Source: Gordius sp. MW1 (lineage: Eukaryota; Nematomorpha; Gordioida; Gordea; Gordiidae). From it: 64,000 bases of DNA. Under the pieces are notes generated by a model. The model did no database searches. It was not told where the DNA came from and saw only the letters and a program-made list of their open reading frames with translations. Positions 25,301 through 37,892 of the stretch are shown here, piece after piece (the first letter of the stretch is position 1; each line of letters starts with the position of its first letter). The position numbers were made by a program, and so were the translations under genes. Location of the stretch: NCBI GenBank assembly GCA_964036665.1, contig OZ038526.1, positions 28,148,001-28,212,000 on the forward strand, read 5' to 3'.

Positions 25301-28300
25301 TTTTCAAAAATGTTTGGATTTTTGTTTTTTTTAAACTTAATTTGTGACTTATTTCCCTCCAAATTTTTTTCCTATAGTAAAAATAGACCTTAAAAATATA
25401 TTCCAACAAAAAAATTGGAAAAATTGTTTTTAGTTTTTTTTAAGCGCGATTTAATTTTTTATAGCTAAAGTGGCCCCGGTCTCCCCTAAAGTATGTCACA
25501 AAAATAGGCGTTTTCTAAAAATTGACAAACTGGTGAAAACAATTTTCTTCGTAGATGGCTTGCCAAATGCGATGCGACGCGTAACCAGAGTAAGCCGTAA
25601 ATTGTTCGGGATTTAGCAGCAAATCGACGTATTCACAATCGGAGGAAGAATCATCTATATGAAAGGCAAAGGGATTAAAAATAATAAAATTTCAACAATT
25701 AAACACAAATTTCTTTGCTACCCCATGATAATCGCGAATCAGACAAAAAAAATAATTCAATAGCAATATCGAAATGTTTTCCAAATATTTATAATACCTA
25801 ACTTATTTATTTATTCCATTCATCTCACAAAATATGTATTTTTACCTCAATAAATTAAATTAATATGATATTTGTCAATTTGTTAAAAACTTTTCAGCGG
25901 CATATAGTTTAAATACAATGATAGGTCATATAAAGAATCGGTTAATGCTATATAAACTGAGATATATTTAAATTCTCTTAGCTTCGTCTCTAGTACGTAA
26001 TAATTTTATCCATACTAAATGATTAAACAAAGCAACTTCTTCAAAGTTTAACCACGTGCATTTAAAAAGTTAATTTACACCCACTTTTTTAAAAATTATT
26101 TAAAACTTAACCCCTATCTTTTAGGCATAAAGATTAACCATTTAATTATAAAATTAACGAAAATCAAATTAAAAATAACGATCTATAGACTGTCAGACCG
26201 TGTATGATGGATACACTTTTTCTTATATTCCAAAATTTAATATTAAATTTAACAATTTATCAACCCTAATTCGAATGACCAGCCGCGAGCTAAAGAGTGG
26301 CATATTACCATTGTACATTTTTATGGCAAAATAACACTATTAATATACGAGTATAATTAGCGAAGAAAACCCGATTTGCGAGTGCGCCCGCAAATTACAT
26401 TAATCCATGCTATCTAGTTGCAATTTTAAAGATAAAGATTCTTCTTCTTTATCAAATATTTGGTTCTACTTGGTGAGTTTCTTCCATATTGATCGGGTAA
26501 ATGTCATGTCTTGATTGATCTTCTCAGATTTCATTTTAATTCAATTTAATTCAACCTTTTTAGCATGGATGACAGAGATATAACAGTTCTTATTAGCATG
26601 GGCGTAGCTAGGATTAGGGGGGGGCAAACGTAATTTTTTTAATTTTTAAGGGTTTGTGCATTGAAAAAAAATTTTTTCGCCATTTAGGGAGGAGGTCCCC
26701 CTGGCTACGCCCATGCTTATTAGAGCTCATCAGTAAGTCTCATACTAACCAAGATAGGTAATACGACGTAGTTGCTCCTAGAAGGCATAAATAAGAGTAA
26801 AATTACACAGGTGTACAAATATTGACTTGGTGATTGTATCCCGTTATATCACTCCTCAAAGAAAATTTTACGTTGAACAATAGTATGATCCCTAATCATC
26901 CAAATTTTGTGATAAATGAGTAGAGCCCTGCAAAATGACAATTTTTCTGCCCGAGCCCGGCCCCAGCCCGACGTTTCAGTTTTAATTTTGCCCGAGCCCG
27001 GTCCGAACCTGAACAACTTTTTTATTTTTGGGCCCGACCCAAACCCGACCCGATTCTTCAAATAGGAAATAAAAAAAATTATTTTAAAAATTTTGAAAAT
27101 TTTTTCACAATATAATAAATACATAATGCATTAAATTGTTATTAATTACTCGTAATTTAGAACTAGGATAAGTTTAAAATAGAATTTTCATTTTCACTCG
27201 CTACAATTTATTCAGCTCCTGGATATCTAACTATTTAAAATATATTTTACCTAACAGTTCCAAATAAAACACTTTTTAAAATTTTTCCTTATTTTAATTC
27301 CAATGTAACGACTACTAGGAATATATTTAAAAACCAGAATAAGATTTGCAATTTAGGCCAAAATATTTTAATAGACAGGGGAAAAAAGCTGAAACGGAAA
27401 CATCATGTATGGTGTACGAAGATAATTATTTAAAATCGAGTTGAGTTCGTTTAGATCATATTTTATAAAAGATTGTTCTTTAGTCAATCGGGCCGGGCTT
27501 GGGCGTCGGGTTGGGCCGCCTCATCAGGCCCGACCCGAGGCCCGATTGTTTTATTAAATTCTGCCCAAGTCCGGCCCGTGCAGGGCTCTTATAAATGAGG
27601 CTAAAAGTGCAAATGACCTGTTTAACGTTTTTTAAGGCTATATTCCGATGCATTTTACAATTAATTTAATAGTAGTTTTATTGGTCTATATGATCATAAT
27701 TTTTTTGTTTTATCATTACTTTTAATTGTATCCACGCTTATCTGAAACTCCCTTCCCGCATTAAAATTCCTCCCGCCATGACTAAAAAAAACAAAGTTTT
27801 AAATAACACTTCACTTTCTCGTAGTGCTGTGTTATTATTTAATTCGCTGGCAAACTCATAAATCGGGGTTGTCTTAATTCATGCTAATTAATGATAACGC
27901 AAACAATATACCATAATTTTAATATACGAGTGCGTACAATCAACAAATCGTAAGGCGGATAAAATTATTTGATATAAACGCGTATGATTTCATATCTTTG
28001 ATTTTTTTTAATTATTATTAACCTAATTTATTGTGATGGTATAAAAAAAATTCCATTCACGACTAAAAAAATATAAAAACGCGCTATAACTAAACGGATG
28101 GCATTGATCCGTGTATGGAAATCGTGTTGGATTTAAAGATTTCCATTGTGATCTTTGCCTGATAAAAAAGTACTCTTTCAAATAGACGTTGGAGATCGCT
28201 TTTCCAATTTGTTTCGGGACAGCGAGAGCTTCAGAGCCTAAATTTCCGATTGTGGTTGCCACTAGGGGAATGAATGTTGTGTCCGCGAGGGACTATTGCT

Positions 28301-30909
28301 TAATTATAAAAACTTTATTGCGGGGAAATTTTAAGTACCTTAGTTCTCTTAAAGGGTTGACCTAATGATAATGCTTTTTCAATTTTACATTTCTAATAAC
28401 TACCTCCACAAAAGTTCATCGCCTTTTTTAACCATTTTTTTCTTGTGTACCACGAGCGCTCGGTTAACCTTTAATAGTTCGCACTTATTTTTTACCCAAT
28501 TTATATCGTCTATTTATTCCCTAAATGTCAAGACTTGCAAGCTACAATATAAAATAATAAATATTATGGACAAAGGTGTTTGAAGAATGACGAGAAAATT
28601 TTTGAAACTGATAATAATTAGGAGGTAAATTAACCCTAACCCCGCATCTTATTACTAAGCCCACCCAAAATCCATTTCTGGCCTATTATCTATAAACAAT
28701 AATACGTTAAAATGCCCCTCCCCCCCCCCTATTCATATCTGACTACGCCCATGTCAATTACCCCATCCATACATACTCACTTATCATTGTCTTAGCAGGA
28801 AATTATTCAATTGACTGGGGAGAAATTGATATTGATATGTAGGAGGCAAAATTAGGCTAATACTGATTTTAAAATGCTACACCATTCACCTAAGTCAATA
28901 TTGGGCGCGCGCAGCAAGGCAATTTTTATAAGTGGAGCGATGCCAAAATTCGATTTTTTGACATTTTAACTAAAAGGTAGCATAGATGGGTATACTAGGA
29001 AATAAAGCACGATAAAACAATGACAGTTTTAGACATTTCGATAGGAATTTTTAATGTGATTTTTAAAATAGTTGATCCATTTATATCATTTCCCTTAATA
29101 TTTAAAAATAATACGAGACGCGTCATAAAAATCGTTTGGAATTTTCCAGCCAAACGAAATTTTAATTTATGAGAATAATACAAGAAATGTAAAAATTTGG
29201 TCACTATGCTTAACAGTTAGGGCTTGTCTTAATATCGGATTCAGATTCAAATCGCGCTAAATATCCTATTCACATTTTATAGGTCAAACTGGTTTATAAT
29301 ATTTAATATATTTGGTTTTTTGGTAGTTAAAAACGTTTTGTTGTTTCTTTCAACTCTTGAGATTAAAATAAACTTTGTTGATACTTAAATTTCTAAAATA
29401 AAAATATACAACATTTAGGCTTAGGAAAAATTTGCATCTTACAAAATCGCTGTTATGTTATGCGTCTGAAATGCTCATCTGCTGTGAATTCGAAGTTAAG
29501 ACACGTCTATGTTATAACCCGTACGACGATTTTTGCTGCGCAGCAAGTGCCGATATTAAGACACGCCCTTACATTGTCAAAATTCGTAATATAATATTTA
29601 ACCAAATATAAGTATTTTTAATTTTTGCCATTTGGAGAATAACAACTGATTATGATTAAAAGCTAATTAATTTTTCAACAAATATGTAATAAAGGTTAAA
29701 TAAACATTTACAAGAATATCTAAGTATTTGATCTAAAGGAAAATCATATATATTAGTGAACCCAATTTATTGACCAAATGAATGATATACTATAAAGCTA
29801 GGATTAACATAAATGAAATTCCAATCTTTTTTCAAAAAAATCTTAGTGAAAAATTTGGTAATTAATATTATTAAAAATCTTCAATTATCCCTTTTTGTAT
29901 AAGCACAATCATAAAATTGCTTATTATAAATAGTTTTTTATCGAATCCATTATCACCTCTAATAGCAAAGGTGTGTTAGTTAAATGCATTATAATTTCTA
30001 TGATAACTTTTTCATAGCAAAAAAGGTAATATTAATTGTCTAATTTTAATGTTAAATTACTTACCATCCAGTTCACAAAAATTCATAGCAGTTGAATCAT
30101 ATTCATTCCATTCTTCAAAAGCTTTACGATCATTTGAACTTAAGAATAATTATAGCAAATATAATTAACTGATATTAAAATACCTTATAGTGTGGTTCAC
30201 AGCATTCAGCAGTTCTTTTGATTTTCCAACTAATTCATCATCTGTGTTATTGCCATTTTGCTCTGTATTTAAGCAACTTGCTGTTTCTTCTTTAAAAGTA
30301 GTCTGAAAATTATATAAATTAATAAGTGTAAAATTTGTTAATACATTACTACAAAACATATTAGTAAGCTATTTAACATTGATCCATTTAGCATTTTACA
30401 ATTTATAAATACATAAGATTGTATTTAACTTAAAATAATATTTATCAAGATATTTAAGTTGAATACTTTAATTCCATATTTATCTTCCACTTCCCTTAAA
30501 CCAGAGGGTACTGAATTCTGAAGAGATTTAGTTAACAAATATTATTATTTACCTTATCACAGGTCTTAACATAGCAATTTTGTGATGCACAAATCCTATT
30601 ATCTGGCCAAAATGGACATTTTTTATTCAAATTCACTTTGAAAAATTTAAAATAAGGTTTTTGCAAAAGTTTTGATAAAAGAAAATATATCTCTTTGTTA
30701 TGATGCTCTACCGTGTGTATGTCACAGTTTAAGGCATCATTATTAATGCTATCAACCTATAAAAATAAAAAATAAAATATTATGGTTTATTTTACCTTTA
30801 GAATGCACCTATTAATGTCATCTTGAATTAAATGAGGATTTTGGGAAACATGTGCATAAATTATCGCAAAATAGAGCAATAAAATGATAAATTTTAAATT
30901 AAAGCACAT
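19374..30909 (-). CDS. ERO1: Endoplasmic reticulum oxidoreductin 1 (ERO1)
   Basis: Exons on the minus strand: 30909-30796, 30756-30553, 30302-30184, 30138-30065, 25654-25527, (candidate 23036-22994), 22544-22452, 22363-22167, 21654-21578, 21499-21430, 20771-20685, 20517-20399, 19539-19374. With the candidate micro-exon the model is 496 residues; human ERO1A is 468. Residues 1-20 are a signal peptide. Seen motifs are the outer shuttle pair C99-YVKT-C104, [59 protein letters not shown] and the inner active site C389-VS-C392-DK-C395. It is the FAD-dependent oxidase that recharges protein disulfide isomerase in the ER. The last residues are GKEL. Several introns hold transposons. Confidence 0.92.
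19750..20065. mobile_element. PIF/Harbinger-like MITE, second copy, between last ERO1 exons
   Basis: Ends GGGCTCGTCTTAATATC and GATATTAAGACGGCCC and the internal TGCTGCGCAGCAAAA match the copy at 29220. TTA is present on the left only; the right flank is diverged. Confidence 0.65.
22002..22144 (+). mobile_element. CATGGGCG-family MITE directly beside an ERO1 exon
   Basis: Full ends. Flanks AGTATATG and AGCATATG differ at one base. The right end lies 22 bp from the ERO1 exon at 22363-22167, so the exon donor and the insertion are almost adjacent. Confidence 0.88.
22994..23036 (-). CDS. ERO1: Candidate ERO1 micro-exon
   Basis: ERO1 proteins carry about 30 residues between the conserved NCF (end of the exon at 25654-25527) and LCFEKRAF (exon at 22544-22452). 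This 43-bp segment has an AG before it, a GTATGG donor after it, starts in phase 0 and ends in phase 1, exactly as the flanking exons need, and is less AT-rich than its surroundings. It codes [14 protein letters not shown]. Similarity to known ERO1 is weak, so the true exon may lie elsewhere. Confidence 0.35.
24632..25486. mobile_element. TA-flanked inverted-repeat element (AGGGGAGACCGGGGC family) in ERO1 intron
   Basis: The termini GGGGAGACCGGGGCTAGT and GGCCCCGGTCTCCCC lie between TA dinucleotides. The interior carries further copies of the end motif: GGGGTCGGGGCTAGTCGG near 24964 and ACTAGCCCCGGG near 25286. It is 855 bp, AT-rich and without a coding frame. TA flanks fit Tc1/mariner-type insertion, but the superfamily is not proven. 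Confidence 0.6.
26445..26545 (-). mobile_element. LINE 3-prime-end fragment in an ERO1 intron
   Basis: The stretch resembling TTGGTGAGTTTCTTCCAT followed by a GTAAATGTCATGT-like segment matches the 3-prime portion of the larger LINE copy near 43475-43530, in the same orientation. No coding frame survives. Confidence 0.6.
26597..26715 (+). mobile_element. CATGGGCG-family MITE, short subtype, in ERO1 intron
   Basis: Ends CATGGGCGTAGCTAGG and CTGGCTACGCCCATG with a perfect 8-bp duplication CTTATTAG on both sides. The interior AATTTTTAAGGGTTTGTGCATTG-like sequence defines a subtype shared with 48947 and 49844. Confidence 0.9.
26921..27591. mobile_element. hAT-like element, family 3, in ERO1 intron
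   Basis: Termini TAGAGCCCTGCA and TGCAGGGCTCTTA are inverted repeats with the CAGxGxxCTG look of hAT ends. The flanks are a perfect 8-bp duplication TAAATGAG (26913-26920, 27592-27599). GCCCGACCCG-type motifs sit inside both ends. No transposase is coded. Confidence 0.8.
28690..28753 (+). repeat. CATGGGCG-family right-end remnant in ERO1 intron
   Basis: A C-rich tract followed by CTGACTACGCCCATG; the left half is missing. Confidence 0.5.
29220..29568. mobile_element. PIF/Harbinger-like MITE in ERO1 intron
   Basis: Ends GGGCTTGTCTTAATATCGG and CCGATATTAAGACACGCCC are near-perfect inverted repeats flanked by TTA on both sides (29217-29219, 29569-29571), the 3-bp duplication typical of PIF/Harbinger. 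It contains an internal palindrome GCTGCGCAGC. Confidence 0.7.
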
Positions 30910-31130
30910 TTTAAATTCTGACAGATTTGGTATATGAAAAGCATTTTATTTAGCATATGATTATTGGTTGAGGTGTGGATGGCTGTCCAAAATTCGTAAA
31001 ATTCACAACAATTTTCTCCTAAGATACGTTAGTCTGTAATTTTTGTATAAGTATATTTAAGATGATTATAAGTTAAAGATATTTAAAAAATAATAAAAGG
31101 GGTAGACTAGAGGTTTCCATCAACGCTAGG

Positions 31131-31307
31131 CATGGGCGTAGCCAGAGGGGGGGGGGAGGTCGCCCCTTAAATCCCCCCCCCCTAAATGAAGAAAAAAATT
31201 TCAATGCAATTATAAATTAAAAAAAAAATTATAATGCCCCCCCCCCCTAGTTGAACATTTAAACGTTTCGCCCCCCCCCTCTAATCCAAAACCTGGCTAC
31301 CCCCATG
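31131..31307 (-). mobile_element. CATGGGCG-family MITE upstream of ERO1
   Basis: Ends CATGGGCGTAGCCAG and CTGGCTACCCCCATG with long G and C tracts inside. Flanks ACGCTAGG and GCGTTAGG match at six of eight bases. Confidence 0.8.
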
Positions 31308-32405
31308 GCGTTAGGGTTCGATATAAAATTTCGTGATCATTTTTGCGTTTATGCTAATACTTTAGAAACACAAATCGTATGCAGTATTTGTTTTCATCAG
31401 CCAAAAGATACCAAGGTATTCCCTATTCGAAATCTGCAATGCCGTTTTCTGCTTTGAGAATATCTAGCCCACCCATGTCCGTAAGTAAGTTTTTTGCGCA
31501 CTTAAGGCCCGCAGTACCTGTTTTGAAAACTTTTTAGCCTTCCCGAGTCTGTCCATGTTTTTATTAAGCACTTCATGCCAGGTCTCCCGCCCTACGTTTA
31601 ATATTTATAAAATCAAATGTATGAACGTTAATATCATTGTGTAACTTGATATCCTTATGTTTTTGAGTAAGTATACACTTCTTTTTAGATATAATTTATA
31701 TTTCTGGAATTTGGCAATATTCAATTAAGATCCACTTATCGTTATTAACATTTTGTACATAATGTTTGAATTGCATTATAAAAGTCTTAAACTGTTATTA
31801 ATTAATGAAAAAGAGAAGCTACTTTTATAAATTTTGTAAAAGTGCAATCATATACTAGCAATTAAAATATAATTAAATTTGAGCGTTTAAAATTATTGTG
31901 GTCTAGGTGCAATTAACCCACACATCTTTACCAAATGATTTGTATATTAGCGCGCGCTTCTCCCTCCTTTTTCCTTTAGCCCGCATTAATTGTTTGAATA
32001 ATTTTTTATATGTTTGTGATTATTTAATTCTGATCTTTTTACAATCAAAAACTTTAATTGGAGTCATGGGTCAAAAGTCGCACCATCTGCGCGTGCGACT
32101 CTTACAATACATTGATAATATAATTTCTAGTATTTCATTATATTTATAACATTGACATTAAATCCACAATCGTATTTATAATAATGACATTTATACTTGC
32201 ATAAGAAATAAAGCATTTTTTCACGCCTCGCTAATCCTGACAACTCCACAAATCTTACAATTGTCCCCCCGCTCCGACCATCCTTGATAGACATATTACT
32301 ATTCGCCAAGCTGTTGTATTAGGAAACATCCGGATACTTCAATTCTTCTTCTTTTATTTTAACGTTAAGTAAAGATATACTTACATCTGACATTGGATGC
32401 ATACC

Positions 32406-32430
32406 CTCTTCTCTTCTCTTCTCTTCTCTT
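32406..32430 (+). repeat. TCTTC pentanucleotide microsatellite
   Basis: Five tandem CTCTT/TCTTC units between ERO1 and the DHRS7B-like gene. Confidence 0.9.
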
Positions 32431-33597
32431 GATTACTATTTTTTATCGCAGAATTATATTATAGTATTTTCTCCTCCTCTCATGATTGATTTTTATTAAT
32501 GCAGAATGATTTTATACTTGTCTTATATTATTCGGAATGAAAATATGATATTTAAATAACGTTTATCCACGCTCCTTTATATTGAGATAACGTTTATATT
32601 ATACCTTATGAGTTAATCATTAATCGCTTTTATTCTACTAAATTCTTTAACTTGGGAACACAAAACACTCAATTATTTCTTCTATATTTCGTACACCATC
32701 CTAGTGTCAGAATTGTGGATCTACACCCACCAACAATACCCAAAACCAACCTTCGATAATTGGAACAAGAGAGTCAACCAAAAAATAAACCGCGGTAATC
32801 CAACAACAGATTTAACTTAAAACAAACTACAAAACCCCGATAACAAGTAAATCAGTAAAAAAGTGGCCGACACAAAAATGGAGTCCAAAAGTTTGCAAAG
32901 TGGAATGACTCACTTTCCCAACATTCTGCTTAAAAACGATTGTACGAGAGAATTAGCAAACAGAAAAATTAAAATAACATACATGAATTAATTTTTAATT
33001 TATTTATACACGTATTTTAAATTAATTTTAGCCTTTTCTGCTTTAATTTTATAATTAAAATATAATTAGCAACAATAAACAACTACATTATATACGTTGA
33101 GAAATTAAAATTATCTTGTTAACCGTATTTAACCCCATTGCGACTTCTTTTATTTTTATTATTTGTACGGAAATAAAATCAACGCGGAGGCGCGTTTATC
33201 ATGTGAACGCAGCTGCTGCCGATAGGCAGTCTGCGCATTATCAACTAGTGCCCTCAAGTGCACAACGTAAAATCAAAAGGGGCGCCGCGAGAATAGAATA
33301 ATTTTTTCTAGTGCATCGAATGCAGCATCTGGGGTAAAAAAATTGACGGTGTTGACAGGGTAGCAAATTATATAAAAATACAAAGATGCATATTAAGAAA
33401 AATAAATGGGACAACATTATGGGTTGGTCCTTGATATAATTTATGGACCCTAAATAAATCAACTGCTCTATAAATCACAAAGCATGGACAAAAGGTCCAC
33501 ACATTTTAACAATTCAGAGTGACTCTTAAAACCTTTAGATCAGGCTGGTAGTTAAAATTTGAAAAAACCTGATTAATGAATATGTTAAAGTATAGGT

Positions 33598-34402
33598 GCA
33601 TAAAAGATTTTAAGACACCTATAAACACCTCAAATAATAAAATACACGTTTTATTTTTTAATAAATTTTCGAAAAAAGCTTATAACCCACCATTAAAATA
33701 TTTCCGAATATGATTAACATTTTTTTCCTGAAAATACGAGACCCTTTCATAATCAATCCAAACCCACCGATTTGAGAAATACAGATAAAGAGCCTATTAA
33801 AGTAATAGGATGTCAAGCCATCGATGGAATTAATTGGTAATATTAAAAATTATTGGTATTGCTCCTACTTCAGGTGATATCTCAAAAAGTCAATCGCTGT
33901 GCAAATTAAAAATCAAATGACTACATTCCACACACAGGATTTATATCTTTATCATCGATCATGTTTGTCTAAATTTTTCTGTCATCACGGTCTGATATAT
34001 AAATTGCAGGGCCTGCTCACACCCTTCAAAGAATCCTTTCGGCCATGCCCAAACCTAATCACAAAAGCTGTCCGAACTGTTGGGCCCAAGATTCTTTTAT
34101 TAAATTTCAAGCATAATTTTGTCATATTTTTGATTTAATTTTTTATTTTGTTAAATAAAAAAGTGAAAAAAATATAGTAACTATATAAAAAATCACATTA
34201 ATCCCGCATTGCCCCAATCTTGTAATGGTGTGCCTGCGCCTATTTGAAAATCTAAATTTAGGGCGGTTGCCAGCCCGCCCCATAGGCCTGCTAGAGGACC
34301 CGGCAGCTGGCCCGACTTAAGGATTGCTTAATTTTTATTTTTAATTACAAATAATATGTTGAAACTTTTTTTGCAGCTTTTCTCCCTTTGGCTACCCGCC
34401 TG
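33598..34402 (+). mobile_element. hAT-like element, family 2, left-truncated long copy
   Basis: The start (AAGATTTTAAGACACCTATA) matches the interior of the 1517 copy, ATTTCCGAATATGATT matches the reverse of 9500-9515, and the end GGCTACCCGCCTG matches the family right terminus. The CAGTGGCG end is missing. Confidence 0.6.
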
Positions 34403-34820
34403 ATCCACTCACCTTAAATATATGTGAATATAATTGCAGATTAGAATCCACATAAACATGTGAGTTTTGTGACGTTCAAGAGCCGACCTTTTTAATCTAA
34501 AATAGTTAAATTACACATTTTCATACTATTATGTCAGAAAGTAAGTCCACAAAAGGTTAATCTAATGTAAAAGTAATATTTATATTATATGGAGTAAAAA
34601 AAAAAAAAATGGCAAATTTCTAAAGTGGAAGGCATGTTTTTATTTGGAAACAATAATATACAAATTAACGAACGCGATGTGTGCGTTAGGGAATGGAATA
34701 GAACGTTTAAGAAATGCGTTTTTAAGATTTATAATTTATCACTTGGAACTGAGGATGTATAGCCTGCGGTTTTGAATTTTAAATTTCTGATTGTGGTTTG
34801 CGTCCTATTCACATATTATC

Positions 34821-37221
34821 ATGCCTATTTTCTTTTATATATTCCTCTTATTTGTTATAATCATTTGTTTATATTTATATAAAAAATATCAGGTTATAAT
34901 ATTATTCAGCCAAAGCTATGAATTTCCTGCTTATTTCAATGGAAAAACGATTGTAATAACAGGAGCAAATTCTGGTTTAGGAGAAGGTAAGATATGTTAA
35001 AGATTAATTAACATGTTTTTTTGATATTTATAAATGTTATGTTCAGTATTTAAGGGTTATTTAAATAAAAATTTATTTTTACAAAGCACTAGCATGTAAG
35101 GCCTGTCAATATGGTGCCAAGGTTATAATGGCTGGTAGAAATATGGAATCTTTGGAAAATGCTAGACAATATATTATTGATAATATTCAAGTAAAAACGT
35201 TGACTTTAATAATTGGTTGGCTGTTTTAAATTACTCTTACATATCTCTAATTCATAAACATCTTATCTTTTAAGGATTTACAATATGTGCCTACACTCTC
35301 TATACTGGATGTTACAGACCCAAAATCAATCAAGAGCTTTGTAACACAATATCTCACAAATTTTAACCAAAATCCACCAGATATATTAATTAATAATGCT
35401 GGGATCAGTTTTAGGGGTGAGATTGCACAAACCAAGGTGGCTGTTGATCGTTTAGTTATGGAAACAAATTATTTTGGACCTGTCCAACTTATTAAAGGTA
35501 ATTTATGCTTTATTATAATTCCACATATAATGTTAGATAATTGTTTACAAGTTTTATAACTTTACGTTTTTACATAACTTAAGTTAATTTATTAAGTTTC
35601 CTAAATGTAATTTTTAATTATACATAAAGAATTTGCTTGTTATTTCTAATTAAAGTTTTTACATATGAATTTGTATTATATTATTTAATCTAACTTGACT
35701 TTTTTTAAAGTTAGAATTTGATTATATTTGAAAAGTATAGCTTTTCTACTAAAGATTGCAAAAATTATGCATTGAATTAGTCAGCATCAAGGGGTGCTTT
35801 CTAATATGATATTATTATTTATTATATATTGTATAAAGGTTTTCTGCCTCTCATGTTAGCCAAACGCACCGGGGTCATTATCAACATTAGCAGTATCCAA
35901 GGAAAATTGGCTATCCCCTTCCGTTCGGCTTGTAATATACTACTAATACTTAGACTAAATTTCTTTTTTAAGAAAAAATTCAATATACAGTGAAAATCGC
36001 TAATCAAATAATAAGAGTCAACTCTAATTTAAATGCCACTTAGTGCAATTTTTTAATTAGAGACTAGTGTTTTTTAGCATGTGACGTGAAAATGATACAG
36101 GCACACATAACTTTTCGCTCTTATTGGAGTCATCAGTATACCATAGTAAATTTTTTAATCGCATACTAATTGAGATAGGTATATTTAAGACCATTGAACT
36201 AGTTTTTAGGTTAAACACTCATATCAAGTTTACTTTTGTTTGAAATTTAATTTTTTCTCATTTATTTTTATTTGTCATTTTAATGGTTTAGATTCAGCTT
36301 CCAAGCATGCTTTACAAGCATTCACAGATTGCCTCAGGGCCGAGGTTAGCGACTCTAACATATTCGTTTGCTTAGTCAGTCCGGGTTATATCCATACCAA
36401 GATTTCGCTCAACGCATTAACATCCGACGGCAAATTATATTCCAGTATATATATTATATAGTCATTACCACACAATTTTGAATTGATATATTCAATTACT
36501 AGGACTTTCCAGTATTCAATAAATTATAAATTGGCCATAATCAAAGATCTTAAATTTTTTAAGGCGTTTCTATAAGCTATTACATGTAATTTACGAGGTC
36601 AGAATGTTTTACAGCAGCTTTGGTAAACTAATAGGTTGTAGAATTTAATTTTGGAGGTCATTTTAATAATTGATATTTCTACAACTAAAATATTATGCCT
36701 ACACAATTTGAAAAATTAATCTTTCAAAATAAGCAAGATATAACTGTTTAAAGTTTGCTAGCCACTATTTCGAATTTACCAAGGAAACAAATTTTAGTAA
36801 TATACAGGGATTAGAGTTACACCTTTAATATTTTTAATAAAACTAAATTTTTGATCTTTCGCACTTTTTTTGTAAAAATGTGTCTTATTTTAGTTAAAAA
36901 TAGATATTTTGTGAAGATGATAAAATAAGTAGAAAAGACAATTAAATAAAACAATCCTCCGATATAGCATTTTACATTTTTTTAGAGATGGATTCAGCGC
37001 AAGAACATGGCATGGATCCATTTTACGTAGCTGACGCCATATTGAAAGGTATAACTGGCCGGCAGAGAAATCCCGAAATAATGCTTATTCCGTGGAATTA
37101 TCGTGTCGCCTTGTGGCTGAGATCTTTATTGCCATCTCTCTTTTTCGACATCATGCTCAGGCGAGCCAGGAGAGGTCGGGGCTATTTCTCAGACCTCCCC
37201 TATGCCGCAAATTCTCCGTGA
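34821..37221 (+). CDS. DHRS7B: DHRS7B-like short-chain dehydrogenase/reductase
   Basis: Exons: 34821-34986, 35087-35190, 35275-35497, 35839-35931, 36292-36444, 36986-37221. The phases join into 324 residues plus TGA; human DHRS7B is 325. Residues 3-20 form an N-terminal membrane anchor. The Rossmann motif TGANSGLG is at 47-54 and NNAG at 130-133. The catalytic Ser183, Tyr196 and Lys200 lie in SSIQGK and YSASK; the Tyr codon is split by an intron. METNYFGPV, IPFRSAY and SPGYIHT are DHRS7B signatures. In mammals the protein (PexRAP) is linked to acyl-DHAP reduction in ether-lipid synthesis and sits at ER and peroxisome membranes; I infer a similar role here. An AATAAA near 37575 could be its polyadenylation signal. 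Confidence 0.92.
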
Positions 37222-37892
37222 AAAGCAAATTTAAAACATGACTTTTCGAGAAAATCTCTTATTTTTTTACAAAGATTGTTATTGTATTATTAAATATACG
37301 TGCAGTTGATAACAGAATCATCATATTATGTGTATGAACCGAATTTAAACTAGAATTTATATAAAAATTGTGGGGAACATTGTAAATATATGCGATCAAG
37401 AAAAATATTGTAGATGTTTTTTGTATGTTACGCCGATTATCTACTATACTATGTGATCTATTGTAACCGAAAGTGTTATAACCTAAATTTCAAATTTTGT
37501 AATACAATTGAGATTTGGGATCGCTTTTTACCATTTTTCGACAATTAGTTTGGAAAAGATTGTCTTATGTTATTAATAAACATGCATTTATCGGGCTCTT
37601 CATTGTAAATCGAATATAAGCGATCAAGTTGTGCGTTTTTTCTTATTAAAGTGTCTTAATTTTCCTATTATTATCTTCTAATTTTTGTAAAAATTAATTA
37701 GTTATTATGTAAAAATACACATTCTAGCTTAACGATTTTCCTGAGAAACATTTGCAGCATTGTCGTATTCAACCTACACGAAATTAAAGGCTCTAAAATT
37801 AAGATTTCCTATATCCTAAGAGGCATGAATTTATGCAACTTCTTAATTTATACCTAGGCATTTAAAAGTGAATAACAAGAAAAATCAACCGG

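Larger units (their letters stand above)
30910..34820. other. Head-to-head spacer between ERO1 and the DHRS7B-like gene
   Basis: It contains one MITE, a pentanucleotide microsatellite and a truncated hAT family 2 copy. A GC-richer patch at 33175-33340 has no convincing frame. Both promoters should lie here; no defined element was recognised. Confidence 0.4.

Noticed and set aside
28023..28262. Minus-strand frame in an ERO1 intron ([13 protein letters not shown])
   Set aside because: It looks somewhat protein-like but does not match ERO1, and its phases do not fit neighbouring exons.
33116..33301. GC-rich patch with an open frame
   Set aside because: Short and arginine-rich, with no coding support on either strand.
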